Below are positions 28,901-38,900 of a stretch of DNA of 64,000 nt, piece by piece. Where the stretch lies: positions 339,276-403,275 of the forward strand of contig ML986596.1 of assembly GCA_010094045.1 (NCBI GenBank). The letters run 5' to 3'. Within the stretch, counting starts at the first letter, position 1; the number at the start of each line of letters is the position of its first letter. Origin of the DNA: Lojkania enalia (Eukaryota; Ascomycota; Dothideomycetes; Pleosporales). The notes below the pieces were generated by a model. That model was not told where the DNA came from. It saw only the letters and a program-made list of their open reading frames with translations, and did not search any database. A program made the position numbers and the translations under genes.

Positions 28901-29660
28901 ACATGCTCTGTTTCAATTCACGGCGCTTTGCAGATGTCATCTGGTCCTCCGAATAGTCAAACACTTCCTCGGAGAGTAGCCGCAATATTGTCATGTTGTT
29001 TTCACAAATCGACAGACTACTATGGCAGGAGGAGATGATCTCGTTAATGAAAGTTGGCCAATTGTGAGGCCATTCCTGCTTCAGAACGGAAACGAGGACG
29101 AGGTTCAGTTTGTTAAGGAGGGTTCGTTCGGCTCGGAGGGTCTCTTCATTGTTGGAAAGTTTAATGATGAATTCAACGACGAAGTTACGGATGCCTTGTA
29201 CAAGTTAGCGCTGGATCTTTCATGTATGATGCAACATACCTTGACATTGATCACGTGGCAACACTTTCCATCTAGTCATGATAACCTGGTCCAGAACCTG
29301 AAGCCCTAGGTCTATATTATGTTAGCACCCTAGTCGAATGGATCCTCAATTTCCAAGTAGACATACACTTGGTTTGTGGATACTGCGCCTCCTGCAGTAT
29401 CTGATCAACTAGGAGCCATGAGTCGGGGTTCTCTTTGAACTATCTCTGCGTTAGTGCCCTAGCTACAGGGACGGATGGTGAAGGCGAGGAAGCCTACTTG
29501 ATTCAAGGTAGCCTGAGCTTTGTTTTGCTGTGAGACAAGTACATGTTAGCGCTCATGTCCTATGTGATATGTGTGAAAATGAACCTATACGTACGATTTC
29601 GCCGCGGCCTTCGTAGAAGGCGCGTACTGTGGCGTCGAGCTCCGGGATTGACAAAGACAT
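25979..29660 (-). CDS. CRM1: Exportin-1 (CRM1/Xpo1/KapK) nuclear export receptor
   Basis: Nine exons (29660-29595, 29527-29498, 29439-29367, 29311-29240, 29194-27447, 27395-27182, 27129-26900, 26817-26264, 26216-25979) give 1074 residues, the usual exportin-1 length. Recognisable blocks: the importin-beta N-terminal region ([21 protein letters not shown], then [28 protein letters not shown]), HEAT repeats, the central cargo-groove repeat with [24 protein letters not shown], and an acidic C-terminus (MDDDEL). It exports proteins with leucine-rich export signals together with RanGTP. The residue that leptomycin B modifies when it is cysteine is threonine here (Thr527). The ATG was chosen because [18 protein letters not shown] matches the family start. 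The downstream gene Ypi1 is divergent, about 1.95 kb away. Confidence 0.97.
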
Positions 29661-31614
29661 AATGGGCTGTCGTGTAATGGGACGAGCTCCCGGACAGCCT
29701 CAGTCGTGTGGTTGTATCCCCCACACAAGACCCCGAGCGGTACGTCAACTGGCGATGTTCGTTAGGGGCGTCGCGGTCGAAGGTAGGAAGGTGGAGGTCT
29801 TGTTGCCTGCGGTGAAGCGCAAAGTTGATAGTGGGGCAGCAGCGCGGCGGCAAGCAGGTGCGGGCAGAAGGAATCACCGATGTGAATAGGGAGGCGGAGC
29901 GTAGCAGGCGATGAAGATCAAGCGAGGCTGCAAAGCCAGCTGCTTGCCGGGTACAGGCTGGAGGTGAGTGTGACGACGTTGAAGGAGCTCGGGATAGCCG
30001 TTCGTGAAGGTTGCTGCAAACGCGCTAACACAGCGAGAGCGCTAGCCAGATCGGCTAGGTAGACCTCCGCCTCTGCTAGCGATGGGGACAGGACCGACAT
30101 TTGTATGAGACAAGTGAAGCAATCTATTGCCACCAGGTATTCCAACAAAGTTGAAGACACAGAGTGCTATATACGTTGTTCGCTAGCTCTAGTATTCTGT
30201 GCACGACTTTTACATCATATGTTGCAAGCAATCTGGTCGTGCGGGTTCGCCAAGCCATGTTATAAGGACACCAAGGATGTCCTATCTGAGCCTCACTACT
30301 TTATAAGCCACATTCGCTTCTCTATCTGAATACATTGCTTACGAACAGTCCCCACGCTTGCACGCGGGCCTACTATACAGAGTCCATCTACGAGCTATGT
30401 GAGGCACATTCAATCAGAGATGCCGATGGGCTGCACGACGATGCACTCTACTCCAGATCAAGCAAATAACAAAAGGAAAGTCTGTGTTCGAGTGCAGCAA
30501 GTAATGTGTACCCTTCATACCGCTTGTATGTTACTCGCCCATTAGAGTATCGAGCATCACTACGCAGACACGGCTCCTAATTCAGACACCGGATCATACT
30601 AAGAGAAGCTTTGTGGCGGTTCCATATATGCTAAATACTAGTCATACGAAATAATCACAAAATTCCGTCGCTTCTGAGATAATCCTTCGCCAACAGCGTC
30701 CTGAAATAGTCTATACTCAATCAGAAGTCGGACAATCGGATATCAAGGTCTCAACTGCCTACGTATGAAAGTCCACCCACGCCCGCGAGGTAGTGTTACA
30801 AAGTGCTACAGCCCTCCATGCTATCAGTCAAATCGCTTCAAATGTTATCTCGCTTGCAACATAAGCGTGGGATAGGAATATGATTTAATAGAGCGAATAA
30901 GTGAGTTATTAGGGAAGAGTAAAGACAGAAAGTCGGTGAGAACGGACATTCACCCTCTTTGAATTCGAAGTCAGGAGACAGTGGTCTTGCTACGGATTAG
31001 CTAACCGCGAGAAGGTCGCCTCCATGCCCGTGTCCGCAAAAACATCAACGAATGCTTACACCGGCAAGATTGGTGGGAGCAAGTGGGAAAATTCGAGATA
31101 AGGGAATATAGTAAAGATTTCGCAATAGGTGCTTACTCCCATCTAGAATCAATACATTTGGAAGGCACGCGAGCAGCGTAGCGTTTGGTTTAACGTTCTG
31201 ACTACCGAGCAGCCGTATGAGGCGCGTCTACCGCGAAAAAAGCAACTCCGTTTCTAGAACACGCATCTAGCGGGTAGTGATGAGGGAAGCGTGGGAGGTG
31301 GTGTGGGTCAGAGGTTCTCTTGGCAGATCCATCAAACAAATGACGCACGTTCCTACTTGACCTGTGGACCTGTCGCTCTAATCGGCACCGAACAACAAAG
31401 ACCTACATTAGCAACGGCCACTCTGCTTCTTGCCCACTTTCCCTCACTGCATGTCTGCTTCTCACACGACCATCATACTTTGTTATCGGCGGACCCCCAC
31501 AACTCTTCCTCTTCCTATACGCTTTTAATCCTTTCCCTGCAGATCACCGTCCCGCCGTCACACCCTCTTCTTATTAGAACCCCTCTGCCTCCCGGACTTG
31601 GTCCTCACTCCACA
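29661..31614. other. Divergent intergenic region between CRM1 and Ypi1
   Basis: Almost 2 kb shared by the starts of two opposite genes. Frames are short and stop-rich, especially from 30.2 to 31.2 kb, with mixed to AT-rich composition. The last 250 bases before Ypi1 are C/T-rich, like many fungal promoters and 5' leaders. No additional gene seen. Confidence 0.5.
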
Positions 31615-32153
31615 ATGTCATCTTCAAACATTATGGCCACGCAGAATGCGGCGCGCGCACCCGGTGGTAGGACCATCGAGGCCCGCCCACAGCCTGTCCT
31701 TCGCCTCTCGGCTCCGTCAGGTACTCTACGCCTCCGTGCTGAGCCTGCGGAGGAGCGTCACATCCAATGGGCAGAGGATGTTATCGACAACGAGGGCATG
31801 GGCAAGAAATCTTCTAAAGGTATGACACTGTCTGTCTCTGGGGTGCATGTCACTAACTTCATATAGTTTGCTGCATCTACCACAAGCCGCGTGCTGTGGA
31901 CGAATCTTCTGATGAATCATCCTCCGACTCGTCTGATTCCGATTCGGACAGCGAGCCCGACAATAGTAGGGCACACCCCATCGGCGGTCGCCGTAACGGA
32001 AACGCGCGCGGTCGACGTCCTCAACACGATCACGACGGCCATAACCACGATCATGGGCATGGTGATGGCCCCTCAGGCAAGCCCCAGCAGCGGAAGCGAC
32101 CCCACCGCAAACCCAGCCCGAACGCGTACGAAAAGATGCCGAAGTATAAATAG
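31615..32153 (+). CDS. YPI1: Type 1 protein phosphatase inhibitor Ypi1 (inhibitor-3 family)
   Basis: Two exons (31615-31819, 31867-32153) give 163 residues. The conserved core [20 protein letters not shown] continues across the intron into VCCIYHKPR. It contains the RVxF-like docking site (HIQW) and the CCIY element of inhibitor-3/Ypi1 proteins that clamp PP1 (Glc7/BimG). The rest is low complexity: an acidic Ser/Asp run ([18 protein letters not shown]), then a His/Asp/Gly run ([15 protein letters not shown]), then a basic tail. Ypi1 acts in the nucleus with Glc7 and Sds22. The ATG at 31615 lies just inside a longer open frame; it is preferred because it follows the C/T-rich leader. A second in-frame ATG lies six codons downstream. 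Confidence 0.93.
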
Positions 32154-32793
32154 ACATTACCTCTACACCTGAGGGATGAGCGATGACGATATGGGACATG
32201 GAGACATTGCGGTCGTTTTGATATTTACAGAATCATATCCCAAGCGAGGAGTCTGGGGGTTCATTTTTTAGGTCTGCACAACTTGTATATTTTGCTTTAG
32301 CGCTTGCATAGCGACCAAATGTAGGCTCGGACATCCTTCTACAGCATGAAACTTGTTTTATGATGCTAGATGGTAGACACATCACGGCATTGGGCAACCA
32401 TAATTGGCTTCATGTAAATATGGATTATGGATTAACCTCATCTAGTAGAATTGCCAAGTGCTTGAGAGAAAGGATTATCTTGAACTGAGTATCTCTCAAC
32501 CTTGGGGAATCATGGCCTCTGTATTATGAAGAGCATGTGATGGTCCTCGAGGTCGTGTTTGATACACTGTCGGCTAGCAAATTTTCCACCTGCATAAACT
32601 TCTCATTGGAGGTAGGGTTGGGTATGCATGCTTTTTCTAGTCTCGGTCAGAAGGCAACACTTGCGTGTGAGCACGTTCTCCCCTTGACCAAATCGAATCG
32701 GATCGTGAGTTCAAACTTAGCGTCTTATGTACCAAATTCCATCTTTCCGAATCGGGTCATTGATCCAATGGCGTCACGCTTCGCAATGCGTGC
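32154..32793. other. Convergent 3' region between Ypi1 and DAD2
   Basis: 3' untranslated regions of two convergent genes. Open frames on the plus strand from 32.5 kb run antisense to DAD2 and are not credible genes. Confidence 0.6.
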
Positions 32794-33362
32794 TCACTCC
32801 CCAGAAGTCGGTTTATCCAGCAATGCGGGGGCATGCTGCGTCGGTATTCTGACTAGAGTCTGGGGAAGCGGCACCTCGCTTTCCGTCTTCTCTGCATCTT
32901 CCTCTTCTTTCGGCTTGGGCAGTTTAGCTGGCCGCCGAATCAGTCAATTGCTCGCCAAAAGATCACCCGAATATCGAACGAGTCAAGTAACTTACTGGAC
33001 GCCATGTTTATGGCACGGAGAACATTGTGCCAGTTGGATAAAACTGCTGCGACCGCTGTGACGCGAACACGTCAACACATGTTTATCTCATGTGCTTAGG
33101 CGTGGAGAGCTAAGCGAGGAGTGGATTGGGAGTGGAGATACGAACCTTCAGTGCCATCGGACAACGTGGTCAGCTTGTCGGCAAGTGTTTGCATCTGGTC
33201 TGCGAGTCCTGCGCTGAGTGCTTGGAGCTCCTTGAGATTTGCGAGTTCGGTTTTCTTTTCTGCGATGCGGGCGACTAGGACTGGAGATTGACCTTGAGAT
33301 CCGCCGAGGGAGGATGACGGGTTTCGAAGATGCGAAGCAAGCGGGCGGCCGGAGTAAGACAT
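32794..33362 (-). CDS. DAD2: DASH/Dam1 complex subunit Dad2
   Basis: Three exons (33362-33146, 33055-32996, 32927-32794) give 136 residues. The N-terminal part is Ser-rich (MSYSGRPLASHLRNPSSSL). A coiled coil follows (ARIAEKKTELANLKELQ, LSAGLADQMQTLADKLTTL) and runs on, after splicing, to SNWHNVLRAINMAS, the Dad2 signature. The tail reads KLPKPKEEEDAEKTE then VPLPQTLVRIP, also characteristic of filamentous-fungal Dad2. The DASH complex forms rings around microtubules and couples kinetochores to spindle ends. The gene is divergent from shugoshin across 313 bp, so two chromosome-segregation genes share one promoter region. Confidence 0.92.
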
Positions 33363-33675
33363 CGTAATAATCACGATAGGATTGTAAAATTAGAGAGTCC
33401 AGACGTTGACGGGTATGGAGTTGCTCTCGAGTCTGGGGATACCTGGGTGCGCAGGGGAAATGAGATGCGATGGTCACGTGCAAGCATAGCAGGATTCAAG
33501 GTGATTGGAATCACTAGGGTTACTACGCATGGACCACTTCGTTTGTTTACGCCCAACTTTTCGATAACGAGCTACCACAATGGCAGCAACGAACGTCGCA
33601 TAGCTATAATTCTCAACACCCACGACAGCAATTAACGGAAAACTATATTAACTTCGACATACCTATTCTGAGCAT
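33363..33675. promoter_or_regulatory. Shared divergent promoter of DAD2 and SGO1
   Basis: All 313 bases between the two start codons. It contains a perfect CACGTG palindrome (33475-33480) and GTAAACAAAC on the minus strand (33550-33541), which fits the forkhead consensus RTAAACAA. Neither gene has other upstream space, so both must use this DNA. Confidence 0.75.
33541..33550 (-). promoter_or_regulatory. Candidate forkhead site
   Basis: GTAAACAAAC read on the minus strand. Forkhead factors drive G2/M genes in yeasts through such sites. Assignment here rests on the motif and the mitotic role of both neighbours only. Confidence 0.4.
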
Positions 33676-36162
33676 ATGGCGCGCTTGAACGAGCCGCCTC
33701 TTGCGCCGGGCCCTTCTGCAGAGACTGTTGATGCTTGTGAGTTGGGAACTTCCAATGCGCCGACGACGACGTTGTAAGAATATTCGCTAACAACAATTTG
33801 ACGATTAGTAAAACGGCGTTTCTTGCGACAGAATCGAGAGCTTGCAAAGTACGTTTATTGGGTTGAGATAGATTGCTTGGAATTGTTTGGCTGATGAGAT
33901 GGGATAGGACAAACTCGCAACAGTCAATTCGCATTCGCAACCTTGAAACCGAAGGCTCGCGCCTCCTCGCTGAAAACCTTTCTCTGCGCGAACAAGTCTT
34001 GCAACTGCAAAATGCCCTCGAAGCACATTCAAACCGCCCCTCGTTCGAGAATATTGACTCGCTGAAGGAACGATTAGAATCTAAGATCCAGGAGCTTGGA
34101 AGCTTGGTGGCAGAGCTTGGACAGTTGAAGAAGGTTGACATAAAACCGAGGTGTAGAAGCCAATTAGCAGCAACCAGACGAAGTCCAGAAGAGAGGCAAT
34201 GGAAAAGTGGACTTGGGCTGCAGGAAGTGGAGAATGCGATGATGCCTACTATCGTGGAAGATAAATACTATCCAAGACGGACAATGAAGTATGTCTCATG
34301 GCAAACATCTAAGTTAATTTTTCACATTCAGATATTAGGGCTGATCCTTTAGCAGTGCAGATGAGATTCGAGCCATGATAGAGAACGCTGACACCGAGTC
34401 GCCAGACCTTGGGCCACCACCAGTCTCAAGATTCGGAAGTGAAGAACTGATTGCGTTCGATCCAAGTCCTCCCGAAGAACACGTGGAAGAACCTATGGAA
34501 GATGCCGAGCCCGCTCTGGCCGTAAACCTCGAAACTCGTAGAAAACGCAGAGAAAGCGGGCCAAAATTGAGCATCCGCCGCGTGTCCGTGCTCCAAACTC
34601 CTCCCGATGAGGCGGAAGAAAGTTCAAACAAACCTCTAAGAGCTGGTGCCAAGCGGAAGATGAGTGTCCGGGAGGATGACGATAAGCCGCAAAACCGAAA
34701 TGATGCTCAAGCAGAGGCCTTCAGGTTCAGTCGCAGGAATACTTCCGCTGCTACGCCCGATGATGATTCATCCACCAAACTAGAAGCTCACACACGATCT
34801 CCTGAAAGACAAGTCCTTGGAAATAGTAAGTATACTTACCACTATGCCGCAAAGGGTCTTCGCTAACCTATCCTAGAACCCGTCAACACGGATCCAGTTG
34901 TGTCTCCAAAGAAACAGCGCTCATTGGTCACGGAGGAGTCAGATAAAAAGCCTTTGCCCGCGTCCAAACCAACTCGTGGACGGTCACGTATCCATCGTAG
35001 CATCACTGACCCACCATTCCCATTGATCCAGATGCCTGAACCAATTTCGACTGCAGAGATAAATCTAGACTCCCTTCCTCCAAAAACGCCTGCCGCAGAA
35101 GACATCATTTCTCCCCCATCGACCGAACCCTCAACATCACGACCGGAGTCCAAGGATACACCACCACCTGCCGATCTTAGCTCAGGCGATCAAACGGGGC
35201 GGCCATCCCGGAGAGCCCGTGCACAAGTCAGCTACAAAGAGCCAAGTCTGAATACTAAGATGAGACGACCTGGCAAAGAACTAGTAGATGCAGTAGCGGC
35301 TCACCCGGCTAGGAGATCCAGTGTGGAGCCCACCCCATCTTCAACCTCAGCAAAGATGTTCATCAAGGGTGAGCTAGTCGAATCAGATTCGTGGAAGAGT
35401 CTCCCATCAGGCTCTATTCGAGAGGAAGAGGCAGGAGTTGGTAGTCCGCTCCGAGAGAAGCTTGGGCGAAGAGATGGTAGTCAATCTGTAGAGCTTGCCG
35501 CAGGGCAGGAACAGCCAAAGCTCAATTCTTCCGCTGCATCGAATGCCATATCGGCCCTCATAACAGGGTCAAGCATCGCGAAAAGGAAAGCGCCAACTAC
35601 TTCAGATCCTGGAGTTCTAACATTGGTAAAGAATACAGTTGAACCGGCTGCAAAATCTAAAATTGTCACGGATTCACCGAATAGCAGCACAGACATCAAA
35701 GCCACGGCAACCGACGAACTAGACAAGAATAACCTCGCTATTTTTGACTTTACAGAATCCTCGCCAAATGACTCAGCATTTACTTCATCCAATCGTCCAA
35801 GAATCGACCTCGCGAAGGTAGCAAAAGCTACTAGAAGACACAGCTCGATTCCAGCATCTTCTACAAGTGAAGGCAGGAAGCTTGAAACAAAGACAATATC
35901 TGAGGGGTCTCTCTCCTCTCTCCATCCTCGTAATGGGAGTGTATCTGGATCAAAAAGTTCCAGTACCTCGAGCTTGGGTAGGAGTACAAACGCATCCACG
36001 AGTACCGCCAAGACCTCGATGAGGGAGAAGAAAGTTGGCCCTCTTCCAACGAGTAGCAGTACCACTGATTTGAAGAGCGCTGCAGAAAAATCAGGAACAT
36101 CAAGTACTGGGAGTTTGAGGGCTGAGAGAGCGGCTAGTAGGAGGAAAAGTATGATGCTGTAA
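33676..36162 (+). CDS. SGO1: Shugoshin (Sgo1), centromeric cohesion protector
   Basis: Five exons (33676-33736, 33809-33848, 33908-34288, 34356-34825, 34877-36162) give 745 residues. The N-terminal coiled coil (about 20-100: LKRRFLRQNRELAK, then QQSIRIRNLETEGSRLLAEN, SLREQVLQLQ) is the shugoshin N domain that binds PP2A. A C-terminal basic box near residues 420-445 (RPSRRARAQVSYKEPSL followed by NTKMRRPGKEL) is the shugoshin C motif that binds H2A phosphorylated by Bub1. Between and after these lie long Ser/Pro-rich, probably disordered stretches. Shugoshin protects cohesin from separase and helps bi-orientation. Exon 3 reads straight through a GT that might be mistaken for a donor; the read-through keeps the family segment RRSPEERQWKSGLGLQ. 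Confidence 0.93.
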
Positions 36163-36540
36163 TCTTCATGGAGCTCTTCTTTTATTCTTTCATTTATGAT
36201 GTGATGATGTGGATGGTTTTGTATTTTCTGTAATCGTTTTTTTAGAATCAGGAGCTTGGTGTTTTGTGGATAGGGCTTGTATTTTCTTCATCGCAATGGC
36301 CTCTAAATACCGGCATCGATTCGGCGTACTAGGTGCCTACATAGCCCATACCCCTTGTCACAGTGAAGGAAGGGAACAATGATTTTTGAATGCTCGTCTA
36401 GATGCTAATTGTAGCTATTGGGTATCCTATCTCAATCCTCTAAATCTAAAAATTATATTCTTACGCCGATTCTAAATTCCCACAAGTCCGCGCTAGTGCT
36501 TGCCTGTTTCAAATATTTGCATCATATGCGTAAAAGATAA
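36163..36540. other. Convergent 3' region
   Basis: Lies between the stops of SGO1 and the four-TM gene. T-rich, with no open frame of interest; it should carry both polyadenylation regions. Confidence 0.55.
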
Positions 36541-37260
36541 CTATGTAGCTTTCGTCCGGTACCTCAGCCGTTCTAATTCCCCCAAGTCCAGGACACGCAG
36601 TTCCCTCCGCGCCCACAGGATTACGCTTAGTATAAAGCCTGGCACGTAGCCACCGCCGATCATCATGCCTTGTTGCCACTCCCGCCCCTGCCATAGCTCG
36701 TGCAGCATGAGGAATATACATATCGCGCCGTTGACGGGAATCAAGTATTTGCGCACAAGGTCAGACGTCTTATCGGACAGGTATGGTAGCGGATCCTCGG
36801 TGTACGTAATTCCGGATGTAGAAGACGAGGGTGGAAATGCGTAGGATCGGGGAACAGGAGCTTTTCCCCTTCCTTTTGCTGTCCTCCTTACGTTTGTCTC
36901 GAGATTTGAAGATGAGGTGGTTGGCGGGAGGCGTAGGAAGTATAACGCATATGCTGATGCAAGGAGACTTGTTATCGCTGCTAGACTTTGTGTGAAGGTC
37001 GAGGCGCTAAAGAGTTGAGGAATGTAGAGGATTATGGGGGAGAGTGGGAGGATGAGGAGGAGGTTGGTGTACAGGGTCGTGGAGCGGGTGTCGTGGGTTT
37101 GGAGACGGGTTATGAGGTCCGCTTGGTCTATGGATATTAGGATTTTGAGTGAGATAAATGGTGGAAGGCTCGTACCTTGTTCGTCCATGCCTTGTTCTAC
37201 CTCGTCTTCTGAGTCGTCAGTCGGGTAGCGGAAGGTTTGGCGGAGGCGTGTTGATGCCAT
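36541..37260 (-). CDS. Four-TM membrane protein of unknown function
   Basis: One open frame of 239 codons begins MASTRLRQTFRYPTDDSEDE. There is a likely optional 48-base intron (37175-37128, GTACGAG donor, ATAG acceptor) whose removal leaves 223 residues and turns DEQGTSLP...IDQADL into DEQDQADL. Four hydrophobic segments are visible: NLLLILPLSPIILYIPQLF, AAITSLLASAYALYFL, IPVNGAICIFLMLHELW and GGGYVPGFILSVILWA. An acidic N-terminus and an Arg/Lys-rich loop between helices 2 and 3 suggest an organelle membrane protein. I do not recognise the family. The ATG follows an A-rich leader directly. Confidence 0.72.
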   Translation of the reverse strand: MASTRLRQTFRYPTDDSEDEVEQGMDEQGTSLPPFISLKILISIDQADLITRLQTHDTRSTTLYTNLLLILPLSPIILYIPQLFSASTFTQSLAAITSLLASAYALYFLRLPPTTSSSNLETNVRRTAKGRGKAPVPRSYAFPPSSSTSGITYTEDPLPYLSDKTSDLVRKYLIPVNGAICIFLMLHELWQGREWQQGMMIGGGYVPGFILSVILWARRELRVLDLGELERLRYRTKAT

Positions 37261-37284
37261 TTTCTTTCTTTTTTTTTTTTTTTC
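37261..37284 (-). repeat. A-rich tract directly before the ATG (T run on the plus strand)
   Basis: On the coding strand the gene starts right after about 16 A and a few AAAG units. It lies in the probable 5' leader of the four-TM gene, so it may bind poly(A)-binding protein or keep nucleosomes away. Confidence 0.7.
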
Positions 37285-38900
37285 TGGAGGGGGCTGAGTC
37301 TAGTTTAGTAGTATAGCTACAGTGCTTGGTGTGTATATGAGAAGGTATGGAAGTGTAATGTGGCCTTTTGTTAATCAAAGGCTGCAGCTTTTTCTCATAG
37401 TAGGGGGAGACGCGTCCCCGCCACATGACGTTCCGAAGGAGCTTGGGCCCCTCGCTTGCTCAGACTGGGGGGAATTAGGATTCGCCAAGAATAATTTTGG
37501 AGCATATTTTGTCTACACATGGTTGACGAGCTGTCTTTCCGATCCAGTACCGGCAGTCTCCAAGCGAGGACTCTTCTATTATGAGTTAGAGTAATGCACT
37601 CATGTCCCCATTCTTCTTCTACCAATCGAGTACGCTATAAATCTAATTTAGTATATTGTGCTGGACAAGTAATCCTGGATTCAGTGAATCTTTGGTTGAA
37701 TGAAGGTCCTTTAGTAGTTGCTCAACTTGTTGGGACGTTGGTAACTAGTAAGATTTAGCGTGCACGTAGAATGAATAAGGCAGATAGATTTATCGATGTC
37801 TACTTAAACCTCGTCCCTACATATATGTGCCAGTATAGTTATTGTCAGAAACAAAAAGGCCGACCTTCTTGCTGCTAAAGCATGAAGGCTTATATAGGTG
37901 ATAATTCCGGCTGACAGTTATAATAAAAATTTAGAGAAATAATCTTCAACTTTTATTCCTACAGTTCTATCTCAACACCCAAATAATACGAAATGTAGAC
38001 TATGAAGACCAGAGTACCTACAATCGACCTTCTGAAGTCTACGACTGACTTTGTTCGACTTTTTAGTCATTATCTCACGTACATTGGTGGGAAAACTAAG
38101 TTAACTAGTTGTTGGATATTTGAGATACACTAGAGACTTATTTCTGTGACGCGACTACAACTGACTCCTTAGACAATATCTTACCAAAATATTTAAATAC
38201 GATGAGTATCCTAGACAAGAACTTCTGCAGTCACTTAATCATTTTCAACCTAGCGTTTATCATATACAAGAACGCCGACAAGAGAGCCTTCATAAATAAC
38301 TCCACGTCCAACACCATCAACAACGCTCCTAACTGAAGACTTTTCTCATGAATGTAGTAAACGAGTGCCCTCCAGAGTCTCGGGGCTAAAGAAGGACGAA
38401 GCCAGTATTCCATCAGTAACGAACCAAATCTACGCAATTCATGTAGGCAGTGCATTCTCCAAATAATAGCTCCTCTATGAATTAAAACAATAACACTTAA
38501 ACCTCGCCAACTACAGACTAGATTTATAAGATTATATAGAAGACGAGTAAGCCAATTATAACTTGCCTATAGCCCCAAGATGCTATTCATGACATATATG
38601 CATTCGTTCCTTAGTAATAAGTCTGAAACTCCGTTGCCTACACCAATTAACGCCTCTTAAATCCAAATACTTCAGCAATTCCTTGATAGTGCCCCGCTTT
38701 GACGCCTAGCAGAGTAGCTCGAACCGATACTCAAAATTAGATGAAGGATGACAAATTAGGACTGAATTTGTGGATCGAAAGAAGGTCGTGAGGACCTGAC
38801 TGATATCGCTTCCTTATTCTTTTTGCTAGGCACCTCATGTGTAGCGGCCTGTTGCTAGTATTATTTTGTCCCTCTCTCACTTCTATTAACCTCCTAATGG
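37285..38900. other. AT-rich, gene-poor stretch
   Basis: From about 37.64 to 38.88 kb the sequence is clearly richer in A and T than its neighbours and every frame is stop-filled. The longest minus-strand frame (38455-38231, 74 codons) ends in ALLSAFLYMINARLKMIK, faintly like an eroded ankyrin repeat. This could be remains of a repeat hit by repeat-induced point mutation. No functional gene seen. Confidence 0.45.

Noticed and set aside
34134..34160. Intron in shugoshin beginning at GTTGAC
   Set aside because: Reading through keeps the family segment RRSPEERQWKSGLGLQ in frame; splicing to the nearby TAG shifts into a stop.
35481..36065. 194-codon minus-strand frame
   Set aside because: Antisense to the Ser-rich part of shugoshin; Leu/Val-rich translation is the complement of Ser/Lys/Asp codons.
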